64,000 nt of DNA. Source: an uncultured bacterium. Lineage in GTDB: Bacteria; Bacillota; Clostridia; Lachnospirales; Lachnospiraceae. The stretch is taken from contig CAMUHA010000001.1 of assembly GCA_947088515.1 (NCBI GenBank), positions 1-64,000 on the forward strand, given 5' to 3'. Under the pieces are notes generated by a model that ran no database searches, was not told where the DNA came from, and worked only from the letters and a program-made list of their open reading frames with translations. The translations under genes were made by a program, and so were the position numbers. Positions 35,522-44,854 of the stretch are shown piece by piece; position 1 is the first letter of the stretch; the number at the start of each line of letters is the position of its first letter.

Positions 35522-36652
35522 ATGATAAGGTTTAATGTTCCGCCTTTTACAGGCAGAGAAATGGAGAACATGAAAAAAGCAGTGGAGAACATGCATATTT
35601 GCGGAGATGGTGAGTTTACCAGGAAGTGCAGCAGTTATCTGGAAGAAAGTACCGGAACATCCAAGTGTCTTCTTACTACATCCTGCACCCATGCTCTTGA
35701 GATGGCGGCGTTGCTTTGCAATTTAAAGGAGGGGGATGAAGTAATTCTTCCGTCTTATACATTTGTTTCCACAGCGGATGCCTTTGTGCTCCGGGGGGCT
35801 AAGGCTGTGTTTGTGGATATCCGGCCGGATACCATGAATATTGACGAAAAGCTGATAGAAGATGCCATTACAGAGAAAACTAAGGCAATTTTTCTGGTTC
35901 ACTATGCGGGAATTGGCTGTGAGATGGATGTAATTATGGATATTGCAAAGCGACATCATTTGATGGTAGTGGAGGACGCTGCACAGGCGATAATGTGTAC
36001 TTATAAGGGAAAGCCTCTTGGAACAATCGGTGATTTTGGCTGCTACAGCTTCCATGAAACCAAGAATTTCAGCATGGGGGAAGGGGGCGCTCTTTTAATC
36101 CGGGATGCCCGGTATATTGAGGAGGCGGAAATTCTGCGGGAAAAGGGAACAGACAGAAGTAAATATTTCCGGGGACAGGTGGACAAGTACCGCTGGATGA
36201 ATTTTGGCTCTTCTTATCTGCCCAGCGATATGAATGCAGCCTATCTCTATACACAGTTTGAGCAGGCGGATGAAATAAATAAGGCGCGTCTTGCCAGATG
36301 GAATCAGTACTATGAACTGCTTTTACCTCTGCAGGAAAAGGGAGTTATTGAACTTCCCGCTGTGCCGGAGGGCTGTGTGCACAATGGACATATGTTTTAT
36401 ATTAAGACAAAGAACCTGGAAGAACGCACCAGGCTTGTTGATTTCTTAAAGGAAAATGGCATTATGGCGGTATTCCATTATGTTCCTCTGCATTCAGCGC
36501 CTGCGGGTCTTAAGTTTGGACGTTTCCATGGAGAGGATAAATATACCACAAAGGAAAGTGAAAGATTGCTGCGTCTCCCTATGTTTTACCAGCTTAAAGA
36601 AGAGGAAGCGGCATATATTGCAGAAAAAGTAAAGGAATTTTATGAAGCTTAA
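35522..36652 (+). CDS. WecE/RffA-like sugar transaminase (DegT family)
   Basis: 376 residues. The start MIRFNVPPFTGREMENMKKA, then ILPSYTFVSTADAF, VHYAGIGCEM, VEDAAQAI and SFHETKNFSMGEGGAL (cofactor lysine in HETKN) are those of TDP-4-keto-6-deoxyglucose transaminase, which makes TDP-4-amino-4,6-dideoxygalactose (TDP-Fuc4N) with PLP and glutamate. The dTDP-glucose synthesis genes (rmlA, rmlB) are not in the window, so they must be elsewhere. Ribosome site AGGAGG. A 95-base spacer precedes it. Its product could be acetylated by the GNAT protein 2 kb downstream. Confidence 0.88.
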   Translation: MIRFNVPPFTGREMENMKKAVENMHICGDGEFTRKCSSYLEESTGTSKCLLTTSCTHALEMAALLCNLKEGDEVILPSYTFVSTADAFVLRGAKAVFVDIRPDTMNIDEKLIEDAITEKTKAIFLVHYAGIGCEMDVIMDIAKRHHLMVVEDAAQAIMCTYKGKPLGTIGDFGCYSFHETKNFSMGEGGALLIRDARYIEEAEILREKGTDRSKYFRGQVDKYRWMNFGSSYLPSDMNAAYLYTQFEQADEINKARLARWNQYYELLLPLQEKGVIELPAVPEGCVHNGHMFYIKTKNLEERTRLVDFLKENGIMAVFHYVPLHSAPAGLKFGRFHGEDKYTTKESERLLRLPMFYQLKEEEAAYIAEKVKEFYEA

Positions 36653-38480
36653 TATGTGGATAAAAAAGAATGAAAACAGGATCATTACTGGCGCGGCTGT
36701 GGCGCTTTTGGCAGTTTTTGTGGCGGTTTCGTTCGATTATTTTTACGACCTGAATGATGACGTACTGATGAAAGATATTCTGGCGGGAGCGTACACGGGA
36801 ACGCCGGAAGGACATAACATTCAGATGCTCTATCTTGTGAGCGCATTTATCAGCCTGTTTTATAAAGCGGCCAGAGGACTTCCCTGGTATGGGCTGTTTC
36901 TTTGCTTTTGTCATTTTGGCTGTTTTTCTCTGATTTTGTCAAGAAGTCTTACTTTTTGTAAAAGTGTGGGTGGAAAGATAATCATGGCAATGACAGAAGG
37001 GCTTTTTTGGGGGGGACTGTTCCTGGAACATCTGGTTTTTGCCCAGTATACAGTAACCTGTACCCTTCTTGCGGGCACAGCGGCTTTTCTGTTTTACACC
37101 ACAGATATTGAGCTGGATGGGAGGACGTTTATAAAGAAAAATATTCCGGCGGTTTTGCTTGTGTCCATAGCATATCTAATCCGTTCAGAGATGCTGCTTT
37201 TGGTTCTTCCTATGATTTGTGTGGCGGGAGTTGCAAAATGGGGAAGCGAGGAGCAGATTTTTACCAGAGAACACCAGATGAAATATCTGACAGTGATTGG
37301 ATTGATTCTGGCTGGAATTTTGTTTGGACAGATTACTTACCGGATTGCCTACGGTTCAGAAGAATGGCGTACTTTTATTGAATTTTTTGATAACAGGACG
37401 GAACTTTACGATTTCCAGCAGCCCCCGTCCTTTGAAGAACACAGAGAGTTCTATGAGGGGATTGGTCTTACAAAAAGCGAGAAAGTTCTGCTGGATAATT
37501 ACAATTTTGGCATGGATGAAGAGATTGACGAGGTTATGGTTGGGGCAATTGCGGAATATGCCGGGAAGGTTAAAAGCGCGGAAACTTCTTTTTGGGGTAA
37601 GCTATCTGTAAAACTGCGGGATTATATATACCGTTTCACTCATGGCCGAGGGGCAGCAGGCAGTGACTATCCATGGAATTATGCGGCGCTGCTTGGGTAC
37701 TTTATGGTGTTTGCCGCTGCAGTTCCAGGAAAATATACAAAGGAAAAGATACAGGAAAGCGGGAAGGGAACATACCTGAAAAATGTGTTGGGTATCAGCT
37801 GGAAGCTTGGGCTGCTTTTTGTGGTGAGAACTCTTTTGTGGATGTTTATCCTTATGCGGGACCGGGCGCCGGAACGGATTACTCATTCGCTGTATTTAAT
37901 GGAATTATGTGTTCTTGGAGCGATGATATTTGCCCACTGGCAGAAGATTTGCCGTCTGAAAAGCAGACGCATTCTTGCGGCATTTGCAATTGTGGGATTT
38001 GGCGTAGCTGCAATTCTTATTTTGCCGGAAAATATACAGAAGGTTTCAAAAAAGCAGGCAGAGAGAGAAGCGGTGAATGACCGCTTCCAGGAATTATATG
38101 ATTATTTTGGAAACGAGGAAAATAAAGATAATTTTTATCTGATTGATGTATATTCCTCTGTATCTTATGACTCTGTTCCTTATTCAGAAAAAATGTTTAA
38201 AAATGTGGACAACTCTATAGATAATTACGACATTATGGGAGGATGGGCCTGCAAAAGTCCTCTGCAGAGAAAAAAGTTTGCTAAGTTTGGCATGGAAGAT
38301 ATGGAACAGGCTCTTCGTGAGAAGGAGAATGTGTATTTTGTCCGTCAGAAGGAAGAGGATATGCAGTGGCTTTTGGATTACTATAAAGGACATGGAACGC
38401 CTGTGAAAGTGACACTGACAGATACGGTGGCAGAAGTTTTTGAGGTCTATAAGGTGGAAGCAAAAGTGCCGCAAGCATAG
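36642..38480 (+). CDS. Polytopic membrane protein, GT-C-like (unknown family)
   Basis: 612 residues, about eleven membrane segments to residue 470, then a hydrophilic C-terminal domain. The first outer loop carries YDLNDDVLMKDI, an acidic cluster following helix 1, as in GT-C enzymes. The start overlaps the transaminase stop by 11 bases, with AAAGGA five bases upstream, so it is translationally coupled. Function unknown; the context implies transfer of a polyprenyl-linked sugar. Its stop codon falls inside a dispersed intergenic repeat. Confidence 0.7.
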   Translation: MKLNMWIKKNENRIITGAAVALLAVFVAVSFDYFYDLNDDVLMKDILAGAYTGTPEGHNIQMLYLVSAFISLFYKAARGLPWYGLFLCFCHFGCFSLILSRSLTFCKSVGGKIIMAMTEGLFWGGLFLEHLVFAQYTVTCTLLAGTAAFLFYTTDIELDGRTFIKKNIPAVLLVSIAYLIRSEMLLLVLPMICVAGVAKWGSEEQIFTREHQMKYLTVIGLILAGILFGQITYRIAYGSEEWRTFIEFFDNRTELYDFQQPPSFEEHREFYEGIGLTKSEKVLLDNYNFGMDEEIDEVMVGAIAEYAGKVKSAETSFWGKLSVKLRDYIYRFTHGRGAAGSDYPWNYAALLGYFMVFAAAVPGKYTKEKIQESGKGTYLKNVLGISWKLGLLFVVRTLLWMFILMRDRAPERITHSLYLMELCVLGAMIFAHWQKICRLKSRRILAAFAIVGFGVAAILILPENIQKVSKKQAEREAVNDRFQELYDYFGNEENKDNFYLIDVYSSVSYDSVPYSEKMFKNVDNSIDNYDIMGGWACKSPLQRKKFAKFGMEDMEQALREKENVYFVRQKEEDMQWLLDYYKGHGTPVKVTLTDTVAEVFEVYKVEAKVPQA

Positions 38481-38568
38481 CTTGCGATATACAGGCATAA
38501 GTTTGGAAGTAAACCTCCAAACGCGCTATTGATGCAGTATCGCAGGCGGTTGCCTGCGATATGCGGGG
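38470..38568 (+). repeat. Dispersed intergenic palindromic element, copy 1
   Basis: Consists of a small hairpin (GCAAGCATAGCTTGC), then ATAAGTTTGGA-AGTAAACC-TCCAAAC (38498-38522, seven-base-pair stem), then a CGCAGGC-GGTT-GCCTGCG hairpin ending ATGCGGGG. The stop codon of the preceding gene lies in the first hairpin. Related pieces occur at 42130-42188, 42289-42332 and 49600-49610. Confidence 0.6.
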
Positions 38569-38576
38569 GAGAAAGA

Positions 38577-39116
38577 ATGAAAACAGAAGAAGAGGAAGTT
38601 TTTTCTATGGAAGGGCAGGACATTTATCTGCGTCTGATGACGGAGGAAGATACAGACAATATTATTAAGTGGCGCAATACAGATTTTGTGCGCCGGAATT
38701 TTATTTATCAGAAGCCTTTTACCAGGCAGGGCCATGAAAACTGGATAGAAACCATGATAAAAGCAGGAAAAGCTGTCCAGTTTATTATTTGCAGGAAATC
38801 GGATGATGAGCCGGTGGGAAGTGTTTATCTAAGGGATATTGACAGAACCCACAAGAAGGCAGAATATGGGATTTTTATTGGTGAAAAGGAAGCGTTGGGA
38901 AAGGGGTATGGAACCCAGGCGGCAAAACTGATGATAGACTATGCTTTTCATAAGGCAGGGCTTCATAAATTGATGCTGCGTGTTCTGGCAGAGAATGGAC
39001 AGGCAAGGAGAAGTTACGAGAAAGCGGGATTTGTGGAAGAAGCCTATTTAAAGGACGAAGTGCTTCTGGAGGGTGGCTTTAAGGATGTTGTTTTTATGGC
39101 GGTAATTGGGAAGTAA
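38577..39116 (+). CDS. GNAT N-acetyltransferase, sugar or PseH-like
   Basis: About 180 residues from the ATG at 38577 (GGGGGAG ribosome site); an earlier in-frame ATG at 38529 lies within the intergenic repeat and is unlikely. The acetyl-CoA loop is KGYGTQAAKLMI and the end segment is GQARRSYEKAGFVEE. This is the RimJ/PseH type. In a locus with amino-sugar transaminases it most likely N-acetylates a 4-amino sugar; PseH acetylates UDP-4-amino-altrose in the pseudaminic pathway, which otherwise lacks that step here. Confidence 0.78.
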   Translation: MKTEEEEVFSMEGQDIYLRLMTEEDTDNIIKWRNTDFVRRNFIYQKPFTRQGHENWIETMIKAGKAVQFIICRKSDDEPVGSVYLRDIDRTHKKAEYGIFIGEKEALGKGYGTQAAKLMIDYAFHKAGLHKLMLRVLAENGQARRSYEKAGFVEEAYLKDEVLLEGGFKDVVFMAVIGK

Positions 39117-39301
39117 AATATATTTTCTTATTGTTTTGATGACAGATTCTCAAAAGGAGTGTACAAATTTGGGAGGGAACAAAAAAGCTTCCTGTGGGCA
39201 TTGAAGATTTTGCCAAAATCCGTACAGAGGGATTTTGTTATGTGGATTTGCAAGTCAGATGCTGTAAGATGAGGCTTTATAATAGAAAGAGAGGTTTTTG
39301 T

Positions 39302-40264
39302 TTGAAAACATTAATTAGCTTTGTAATTCCCTGTTACCGTTCCCAGGCAACGCTTCCTGGTGTGATAGAGGAAATCCGGGAGATGATGGGGAAAATGGAA
39401 AACTATGCCTATGAGGTAGTTTTGATAAATGACTGCTCTCCGGATGGGACGTTTGAAACCATTAAACAGCTGTGCAGGGAATATGACAATATTACAGGGA
39501 TAAATCTGGCAAAGAATTTTGGACAGCACAGCGCACTTATGGCAGGATTCCGCCATGTGAAGGGGGATATCGTTATTTGTCTGGATGATGATGGGCAGAC
39601 GCCTGCAGATGAGGCAGACAAGTTAATTTCCGGGATTTTGCAGGGGGCGGATGTGGTGTATGCCAAATATGGGGAGAAACACCATTCGGGTTTCCGCAAC
39701 TGGGGAAGCCATGTGAATGAGGTTATGACCCGTATTATGCTGGATAAACCAAAGGATTTATATATTTCCAGCTATTTTGCCGCAAGAAAATTTGTGGTGG
39801 AGGAAATGACACGGTATGAATATGCCTTTCCTTATGTGATAGGGCTTGTGCTTAGAAGTACCAAAAATATTATTAATGTGGAGGTAACGCACAGGGACAG
39901 GCAGGCAGGGGCATCTGGTTATACTCTGGGAAAGCTATTGGCTTTATGGTTTAACGGCTTTACAGCTTTTAGTGTAAAGCCCTTAAGAATTGCAACGGTG
40001 GCTGGGGCAGGCTGTGCGGCGCTGGGATTTTTGTATGGGATTTATACGATTATCAAAAAGATATTTTTTAATCCGCCTGGTCTGGTAACAGGCTTTAGCG
40101 CGCTGATGGCAGTGCTGGTATTTATGGGCGGAATGCTGATGCTGATGATGGGGCTTGTAGGGGAATATATGGGAAGAATGTATATTTCCATGAACAATTC
40201 GCCCCAGTATGTAATACGGGAAATTGCAGGGAATGACGTTCATGAAGAAGATGGCGGAGATTAA
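39302..40264 (+). CDS. GT2 polyprenyl-phosphate sugar synthase (GtrB/ArnC/DPM1-like)
   Basis: About 320 residues. The best start is TTG at 39302 with AGAGAGG six bases before it; an in-frame ATG at 39194 lacks a ribosome site. The catalytic domain has SFVIPCYRSQ, LINDCSPDGT, a CLDDDGQTP nucleotide-binding acidic triad and the GYTLGKLL segment. Two C-terminal membrane helices (about 228-255 and 265-290) follow. This family makes undecaprenyl-phosphate-linked sugars on the inner face of the membrane. The nearby GT-C-like membrane proteins would use such donors outside. Confidence 0.87.
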   Translation: MKTLISFVIPCYRSQATLPGVIEEIREMMGKMENYAYEVVLINDCSPDGTFETIKQLCREYDNITGINLAKNFGQHSALMAGFRHVKGDIVICLDDDGQTPADEADKLISGILQGADVVYAKYGEKHHSGFRNWGSHVNEVMTRIMLDKPKDLYISSYFAARKFVVEEMTRYEYAFPYVIGLVLRSTKNIINVEVTHRDRQAGASGYTLGKLLALWFNGFTAFSVKPLRIATVAGAGCAALGFLYGIYTIIKKIFFNPPGLVTGFSALMAVLVFMGGMLMLMMGLVGEYMGRMYISMNNSPQYVIREIAGNDVHEEDGGD

Positions 40265-42140
40265 AGAAAAAATTTTGGCGGCGGTGATTTCTTTTGGCGG
40301 TGTCTGGGCATTTCCAAGGATGCTTTCAATAGAAGAGGCGTGGATTGGATATACTAACAGTATTGTCTCTGTATTTTTGTTTGCTTTTCTGTTTTGGGGA
40401 ATCAATGGAATTTGGAAGAGAGGATTTGAGGGAAAGATTAGCAGGTGGGTTTTGCCGGGTGGCTTTGGGGTTCTGTTCTCAGCCTGTATGGTTTTTGGTG
40501 CGCAGCTGGATGGGAAGGAAAGTATTTCTTTTCAGGATAAAGAAATGTGGCTTGGCATACTGGCGCTTTCTGTGAATTTTACTTTGCTGGTAAGGTTTCT
40601 TTGGGACAGAATGTGGGAAGCAGGAAGGAAAAATAGAGACAAATGCACGACGGGAGAGAGCAGCTACTTTAAAGATGTGCATGAAATTTGCAGTAAAAAG
40701 ATGTTTCCAGGAAGTTTGCTTAAAAGGGCAGGAATTATTTTTCTATGTTATCTTCCTGTATTTTGGGCAGTTTATCCCGGTTTTTTTGTTTATGATGCTC
40801 AGGATGAGTATCTGCAGGTTTTGACAAGAAACTTTTCCACTCACCATCCCCTCGTACATGTGCTTTTACTGGGAGGCATTGTACATCTTTTTTATAAGCT
40901 CACTGGTTCTTATAATATTGGAATTGCATGTTATACATTGCTGCAAATGACAGTGATGTCACTTATTTTTGCCTGGTGTGTGGAAAAGCTAAAACACAGG
41001 GGAATGGGGAAAGCGGGCCGGGCCTTACTTACTTTGTATTTTGGCGTTTGCCCGGTGCTTGTGATGTTTTCCTTATGCAGCGCCAAGGATGGGCTTTTTA
41101 CGGGAATGTTGCTTATAATGGTAGCGCTTTTGCAGGAGCTTTGGAAAGAACCTGACGTTTTTTGGGGGAAGAGGCATAGTGTTTTTCTGTTAACGGCAGC
41201 CTCTCTAATGATGATGCTGCTCCGGCATAATGGTTTTTATGCGTTTCTTGTTTTTGGACTTATCAGTATAGTTTCTCTTTGTCAGTTTAAAGGGGGAAAA
41301 GACGGGGAGGAATCTTTAAAAGAGGAAAAAAATAAGGGGGTGGGAGGCAATATCAGCTTTCCGGTAAAACCAGTATTGTATTTTGCGGGAGTGACGGCAT
41401 TATATCTGCTGGTAAATTCTTTTCTTACGGGAGTTTTCCATGCGGATTCTTCCGAAAACCAGGAAATCCTGACGGTTCCCATTTCCCAGATGGCAAGGGT
41501 TTACAAAGATGAAAAGGATAAATTGCCCCAAGAAGAGAGGATGCTGGTGCAAAGGTACCTGCCGGAGGGCGCACTCTTAAAATATATGCCAAAGGTGTCA
41601 GATGGTGTTAAAATTCAATTTAACAATGAAGCTTTTGAGGAAAACAAGGCCGGTTTTTTTAAACTTTGGGTAAAGTGGGGAGTCAAACATCCTTTCACAT
41701 ATCTGAATGCCTGGTTTATGACTTCTTATGGCTTCTGGTACCCGGATACGGTAATTGATGTATACCGGGGAAACTCGGTTTTTACTTTTACCTATGGGGA
41801 CAGCTCCTATTTTGGTTATGAGGTGGAAGAGCCGGGGACGAGGGAGAGCCGGATTCCCTGGCTGAATGAGCTGTACCGGAAAATGTCTCTGGAAATTTTC
41901 CAGCAGAAGATTCCGGTGGTTTCTATGCTGTTTTCCCCAGGCTTTTTATTCTGGGTAACGGCTTTTTTGCTTGGTTTTTTGTGCTATCAGGGCAGAAGAA
42001 GGAGTGTAATGCCCTTTTTGCTGCCGGCCCTTTGCTGGCTTACCGTAATTCTGGGACCCACCTATCTGGTCCGGTATGTGGTGTTTTTGTGGGCTCTGCT
42101 CCCCCTTCTTTTGTGGGAAGTTTTCAAAGCCTGGAAGTAA
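40242..42140 (+). CDS. Polytopic membrane protein, DUF6020-like
   Basis: About 632 residues from the ATG at 40242; TTG at 40224 and ATG at 40233 are alternatives, all overlapping the GT2 stop. About twelve membrane segments. The loop after the fifth helix reads YPGFFVYDAQDEYLQ and is followed by STHHPLVHVLLLGG; this Y-P-G ... Y-D-A ... H-H-P pattern is what I associate with the DUF6020 family of Firmicutes glycan loci. The acidic loop again suggests a GT-C-type transferase. No experimentally known function. The stop codon lies at the start of a copy of the dispersed repeat. Confidence 0.75.
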   Translation: MKKMAEIKEKILAAVISFGGVWAFPRMLSIEEAWIGYTNSIVSVFLFAFLFWGINGIWKRGFEGKISRWVLPGGFGVLFSACMVFGAQLDGKESISFQDKEMWLGILALSVNFTLLVRFLWDRMWEAGRKNRDKCTTGESSYFKDVHEICSKKMFPGSLLKRAGIIFLCYLPVFWAVYPGFFVYDAQDEYLQVLTRNFSTHHPLVHVLLLGGIVHLFYKLTGSYNIGIACYTLLQMTVMSLIFAWCVEKLKHRGMGKAGRALLTLYFGVCPVLVMFSLCSAKDGLFTGMLLIMVALLQELWKEPDVFWGKRHSVFLLTAASLMMMLLRHNGFYAFLVFGLISIVSLCQFKGGKDGEESLKEEKNKGVGGNISFPVKPVLYFAGVTALYLLVNSFLTGVFHADSSENQEILTVPISQMARVYKDEKDKLPQEERMLVQRYLPEGALLKYMPKVSDGVKIQFNNEAFEENKAGFFKLWVKWGVKHPFTYLNAWFMTSYGFWYPDTVIDVYRGNSVFTFTYGDSSYFGYEVEEPGTRESRIPWLNELYRKMSLEIFQQKIPVVSMLFSPGFLFWVTAFLLGFLCYQGRRRSVMPFLLPALCWLTVILGPTYLVRYVVFLWALLPLLLWEVFKAWK

Positions 42141-42332
42141 ACCTCCAAACGCTCTGACGGTGCAGCGCTGAAGGTATACGCAGTATGCGGGGCATAAAGA
42201 TGAAAAATTTGATAAATAATTGCATTTGTGATATACTACCAGTGCATAATTTGACTATTTTTGGAAATAAACGGCATGGTATGCAGGGGTATAAGTTTGG
42301 AACGCAGGCATAGCTTACGGTATGCGGGGGGA
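42130..42332 (+). repeat. Dispersed intergenic palindromic element, copies 2 and 3
   Basis: 42130-42188 repeats TGGAAGTAAACCTCCAAACG and the TGCAG and ATGCGGGG blocks of copy 1. 42289-42332 repeats ATAAGTTTGGA and the GCATAGCTT ... TATGCGGGGGGAGAA blocks. Together they fill most of this 197-base spacer around an internal promoter. Confidence 0.55.
42209..42237 (+). promoter_or_regulatory. Internal promoter before the ligase/polymerase gene
   Basis: TTGATA and TATACT separated by 17 bases, 101 bases upstream of the next start codon and between two copies of the dispersed repeat. Confidence 0.65.
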
Positions 42333-42337
42333 GAAGG

Positions 42338-44851
42338 ATGAGAAAGAAAATTTCTGTAAGCAAAGCAATACAGGCAGTGATAGCAATAGTGGCATTTTGT
42401 CTTCTGATATCTATCTGGCCGCTTGGATTATGGCATGAGAGGGCGGTTATATCTGTTCCGCCCCAGACAGGAATGATGACAGAAGTAATTGACGGGGAAA
42501 AAACAGCGCTCCAGACCATTGCCGTCCAGTTTGGCCATATAGATACCATCAGTGTTTATCTGGGAGAAGGGTGCGTGGGAGAAAGTTTTTTTCTGCGGAT
42601 ACTGGATGATAAATGGCAGCCGGTATGTGAAGAGAGAGTTGTTATTGATTATGACAATGTGCCGGGGTTTCAGGAGGCGGTTGTTGATATTGATGCGGAA
42701 GTGGACAAAGTGTACTATGTGATTTTACAGGGAGATGATTCGGAAATTTTTGCAGGCTGTGAGTATATTTCCGACATGCCCTATATGGGAACCTTGTATT
42801 ATGCAGATTCTTCTTTGGACAGCAGAAGCCTTGTGGCTGACTATAATTACAGCATTCCGCTTAGAAAATCAAGGGCGCTCCTTTATGGGCTTCTGATTAT
42901 AGGAATAGGGGCGCTTCTGGAAGCGGCTGTGTATTTCTTATTTAAAAACAGGAATGATAAGCAGGTAAGAGTAGAAAAAGTATTTAAGACAGTGATGAAT
43001 CCTTTGATAGGGGCTGGCACAATTGTGTGTCTGGGCGCCGTTCTTATGGGGGTATGCGGCAGATATCTTCTGGATAATACCGTGTATTTTGTGAGCGCTC
43101 TTTTACTTGCCGGGATTTTACTATATGGAGTTAACCACAGCAGAAAAGGGCAGCGTCCGGTGATAACACTGGATTACCTGAAAAGCCATATAGGGGATTT
43201 GGTTCAGTCTGTGGCTATTGCAGGGGCCATATATGGATGCTGTGAATACATGAGCGGGCTATATGACGTTCATCATTTGGTGGCAGAACGCAAAGAAATG
43301 TTCTGGTTTGCCATTGCCATTATCGCAATGTTTAAGTGGAAGGAAATTGCTAATGTATACAATCTGGTTTACCTGATTGGGGCAGGGGCTTATGGCGCCT
43401 ACTATTACCGTTCCCATCTCACGGAAGGGATGGAGGACCTTGCGGCAGAAGCGCTTAAGCTTACTGTGTTGGTTGCCGTTTTACTTGGACTGGTGGTTAT
43501 CCGTACAGTGATTGCCTTATGCAGGAAGAAGCTGGCAAGGCCCTGTTGGTGGTATGCAGGTATTTTAGCGTTGTTTTTTGCCATGATTATTATTTTCAGG
43601 AATGGAAGATGGTGGGGAGTGGCAATGGTGAGCGCATTTGGCCTGTTTTACTTAAACTATGGTATGTGGGACCATAAAGAGAGGATACTAGTAAACATTG
43701 CAAGGGGTGTGGTTTTCCAGTTTGCCGCATCCACCGGCTATGCGTTGTTGCATCGGCTTTATGTGTCTTACCGCAATGCAAGATACACCCATATTTTCCA
43801 CACAGTAACTATCACCGCGGCTTATCTTACTATGGTGGAGTGTGTGGCTATGGTGATTGTTCTTAGTAAGCTGGCAAAAGGGCGTAAGCTAAAAGACTGT
43901 TGGAAAGAACTGACGCTTTTTGGAGTAGTGTCATCCTATATGATTTTTACTATGTCAAGAACTGCCTATTTTGCAGTGGGAATTACACTTGTATTTTCCC
44001 TGGTCCTTATGTCGGCAGGAAGAAAAGGGAGAAGGATACAGAATGTGGGAAGAAGCTTTGGAACGCTGAGTGCGGCGGTTTTAATCTGTCTGCCTGTAAC
44101 TTTCAGCCTCCAGCGAAATCTGCCTGCGCTTGTCAGCGACCCTTTTTTATATGAAATTGAATATTCCCTTTATTGCCCGGATGATGTAATGCGGGGAAGA
44201 AAGCTGGATTCCCCCAACTTTATGAGGGTTGGGCGTTTTATAGATGTATTTGGTGAAAAGATTCTGGGCATACCGGAAGGAACTTTCGATGTTTATGGAG
44301 AAATTGCAGAGTATGAAAGAACCCATGTAAATGGAATAGAAATAAAAGATTCTGCAAAAGCAGGTTTTAGCAGGAAAGAGGAAACAAATCCGGCAGTTAC
44401 AAAAGACGGGCTTTTAGTGGCTTCAGCAGATTATGTGCCAGAGGGCGTGCCGGCAGAGGCTGTAAAGGAGAATGACTTCAGTAATGGCCGTCTGGATATT
44501 TTCAAGTCTTATATTGAACAGCTGAATATGACCGGGCATGAGGAAATGGGCGCGATTCTTAAGGATGGAGAGAGAGCAACCCATGCCCACAATATCTATC
44601 TCCAGCTGGCATATGACCATGGGATTCCCACAGGAGTTGTTTTTGTTCTCACAGGAATTGCTACTTTTGTGGCTGCTTATATGTATTATAATAAGAAAAG
44701 GGATAAAATAACTTATGCGGCGCTGCCTGTTGTGACATGTGCAGCAATGGCGGTGGCAGGCATGGTTGAGTGGGTTTTTCATGTAAGCAACCCTTTTGGA
44801 TTTCTGCTGATGCTGGTAATTACGCCGCTTGTATTTGCGAATGAAGGTTAG
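42338..44851 (+). CDS. O-antigen ligase/polymerase-like membrane protein with outer domain
   Basis: 837 residues. A first membrane helix (about 12-32) is followed by a beta-rich outer domain (33-180) and then about eleven membrane segments. Near the C-terminus HAHNIYLQLAYDHGIPTG carries the conserved histidines and the H-N-x-Y-L pattern of the WaaL/Wzy/PglL superfamily, which transfers or polymerises undecaprenyl-linked glycans outside the membrane. The N-terminal outer domain is unusual for this family. It could be the polymerase of the capsule or a ligase putting the glycan onto proteins or lipids. It has its own promoter and starts the PglF-PglE-PglC block. Confidence 0.8.
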   Translation: MRKKISVSKAIQAVIAIVAFCLLISIWPLGLWHERAVISVPPQTGMMTEVIDGEKTALQTIAVQFGHIDTISVYLGEGCVGESFFLRILDDKWQPVCEERVVIDYDNVPGFQEAVVDIDAEVDKVYYVILQGDDSEIFAGCEYISDMPYMGTLYYADSSLDSRSLVADYNYSIPLRKSRALLYGLLIIGIGALLEAAVYFLFKNRNDKQVRVEKVFKTVMNPLIGAGTIVCLGAVLMGVCGRYLLDNTVYFVSALLLAGILLYGVNHSRKGQRPVITLDYLKSHIGDLVQSVAIAGAIYGCCEYMSGLYDVHHLVAERKEMFWFAIAIIAMFKWKEIANVYNLVYLIGAGAYGAYYYRSHLTEGMEDLAAEALKLTVLVAVLLGLVVIRTVIALCRKKLARPCWWYAGILALFFAMIIIFRNGRWWGVAMVSAFGLFYLNYGMWDHKERILVNIARGVVFQFAASTGYALLHRLYVSYRNARYTHIFHTVTITAAYLTMVECVAMVIVLSKLAKGRKLKDCWKELTLFGVVSSYMIFTMSRTAYFAVGITLVFSLVLMSAGRKGRRIQNVGRSFGTLSAAVLICLPVTFSLQRNLPALVSDPFLYEIEYSLYCPDDVMRGRKLDSPNFMRVGRFIDVFGEKILGIPEGTFDVYGEIAEYERTHVNGIEIKDSAKAGFSRKEETNPAVTKDGLLVASADYVPEGVPAEAVKENDFSNGRLDIFKSYIEQLNMTGHEEMGAILKDGERATHAHNIYLQLAYDHGIPTGVVFVLTGIATFVAAYMYYNKKRDKITYAALPVVTCAAMAVAGMVEWVFHVSNPFGFLLMLVITPLVFANEG

Positions 44852-44854
44852 GCT

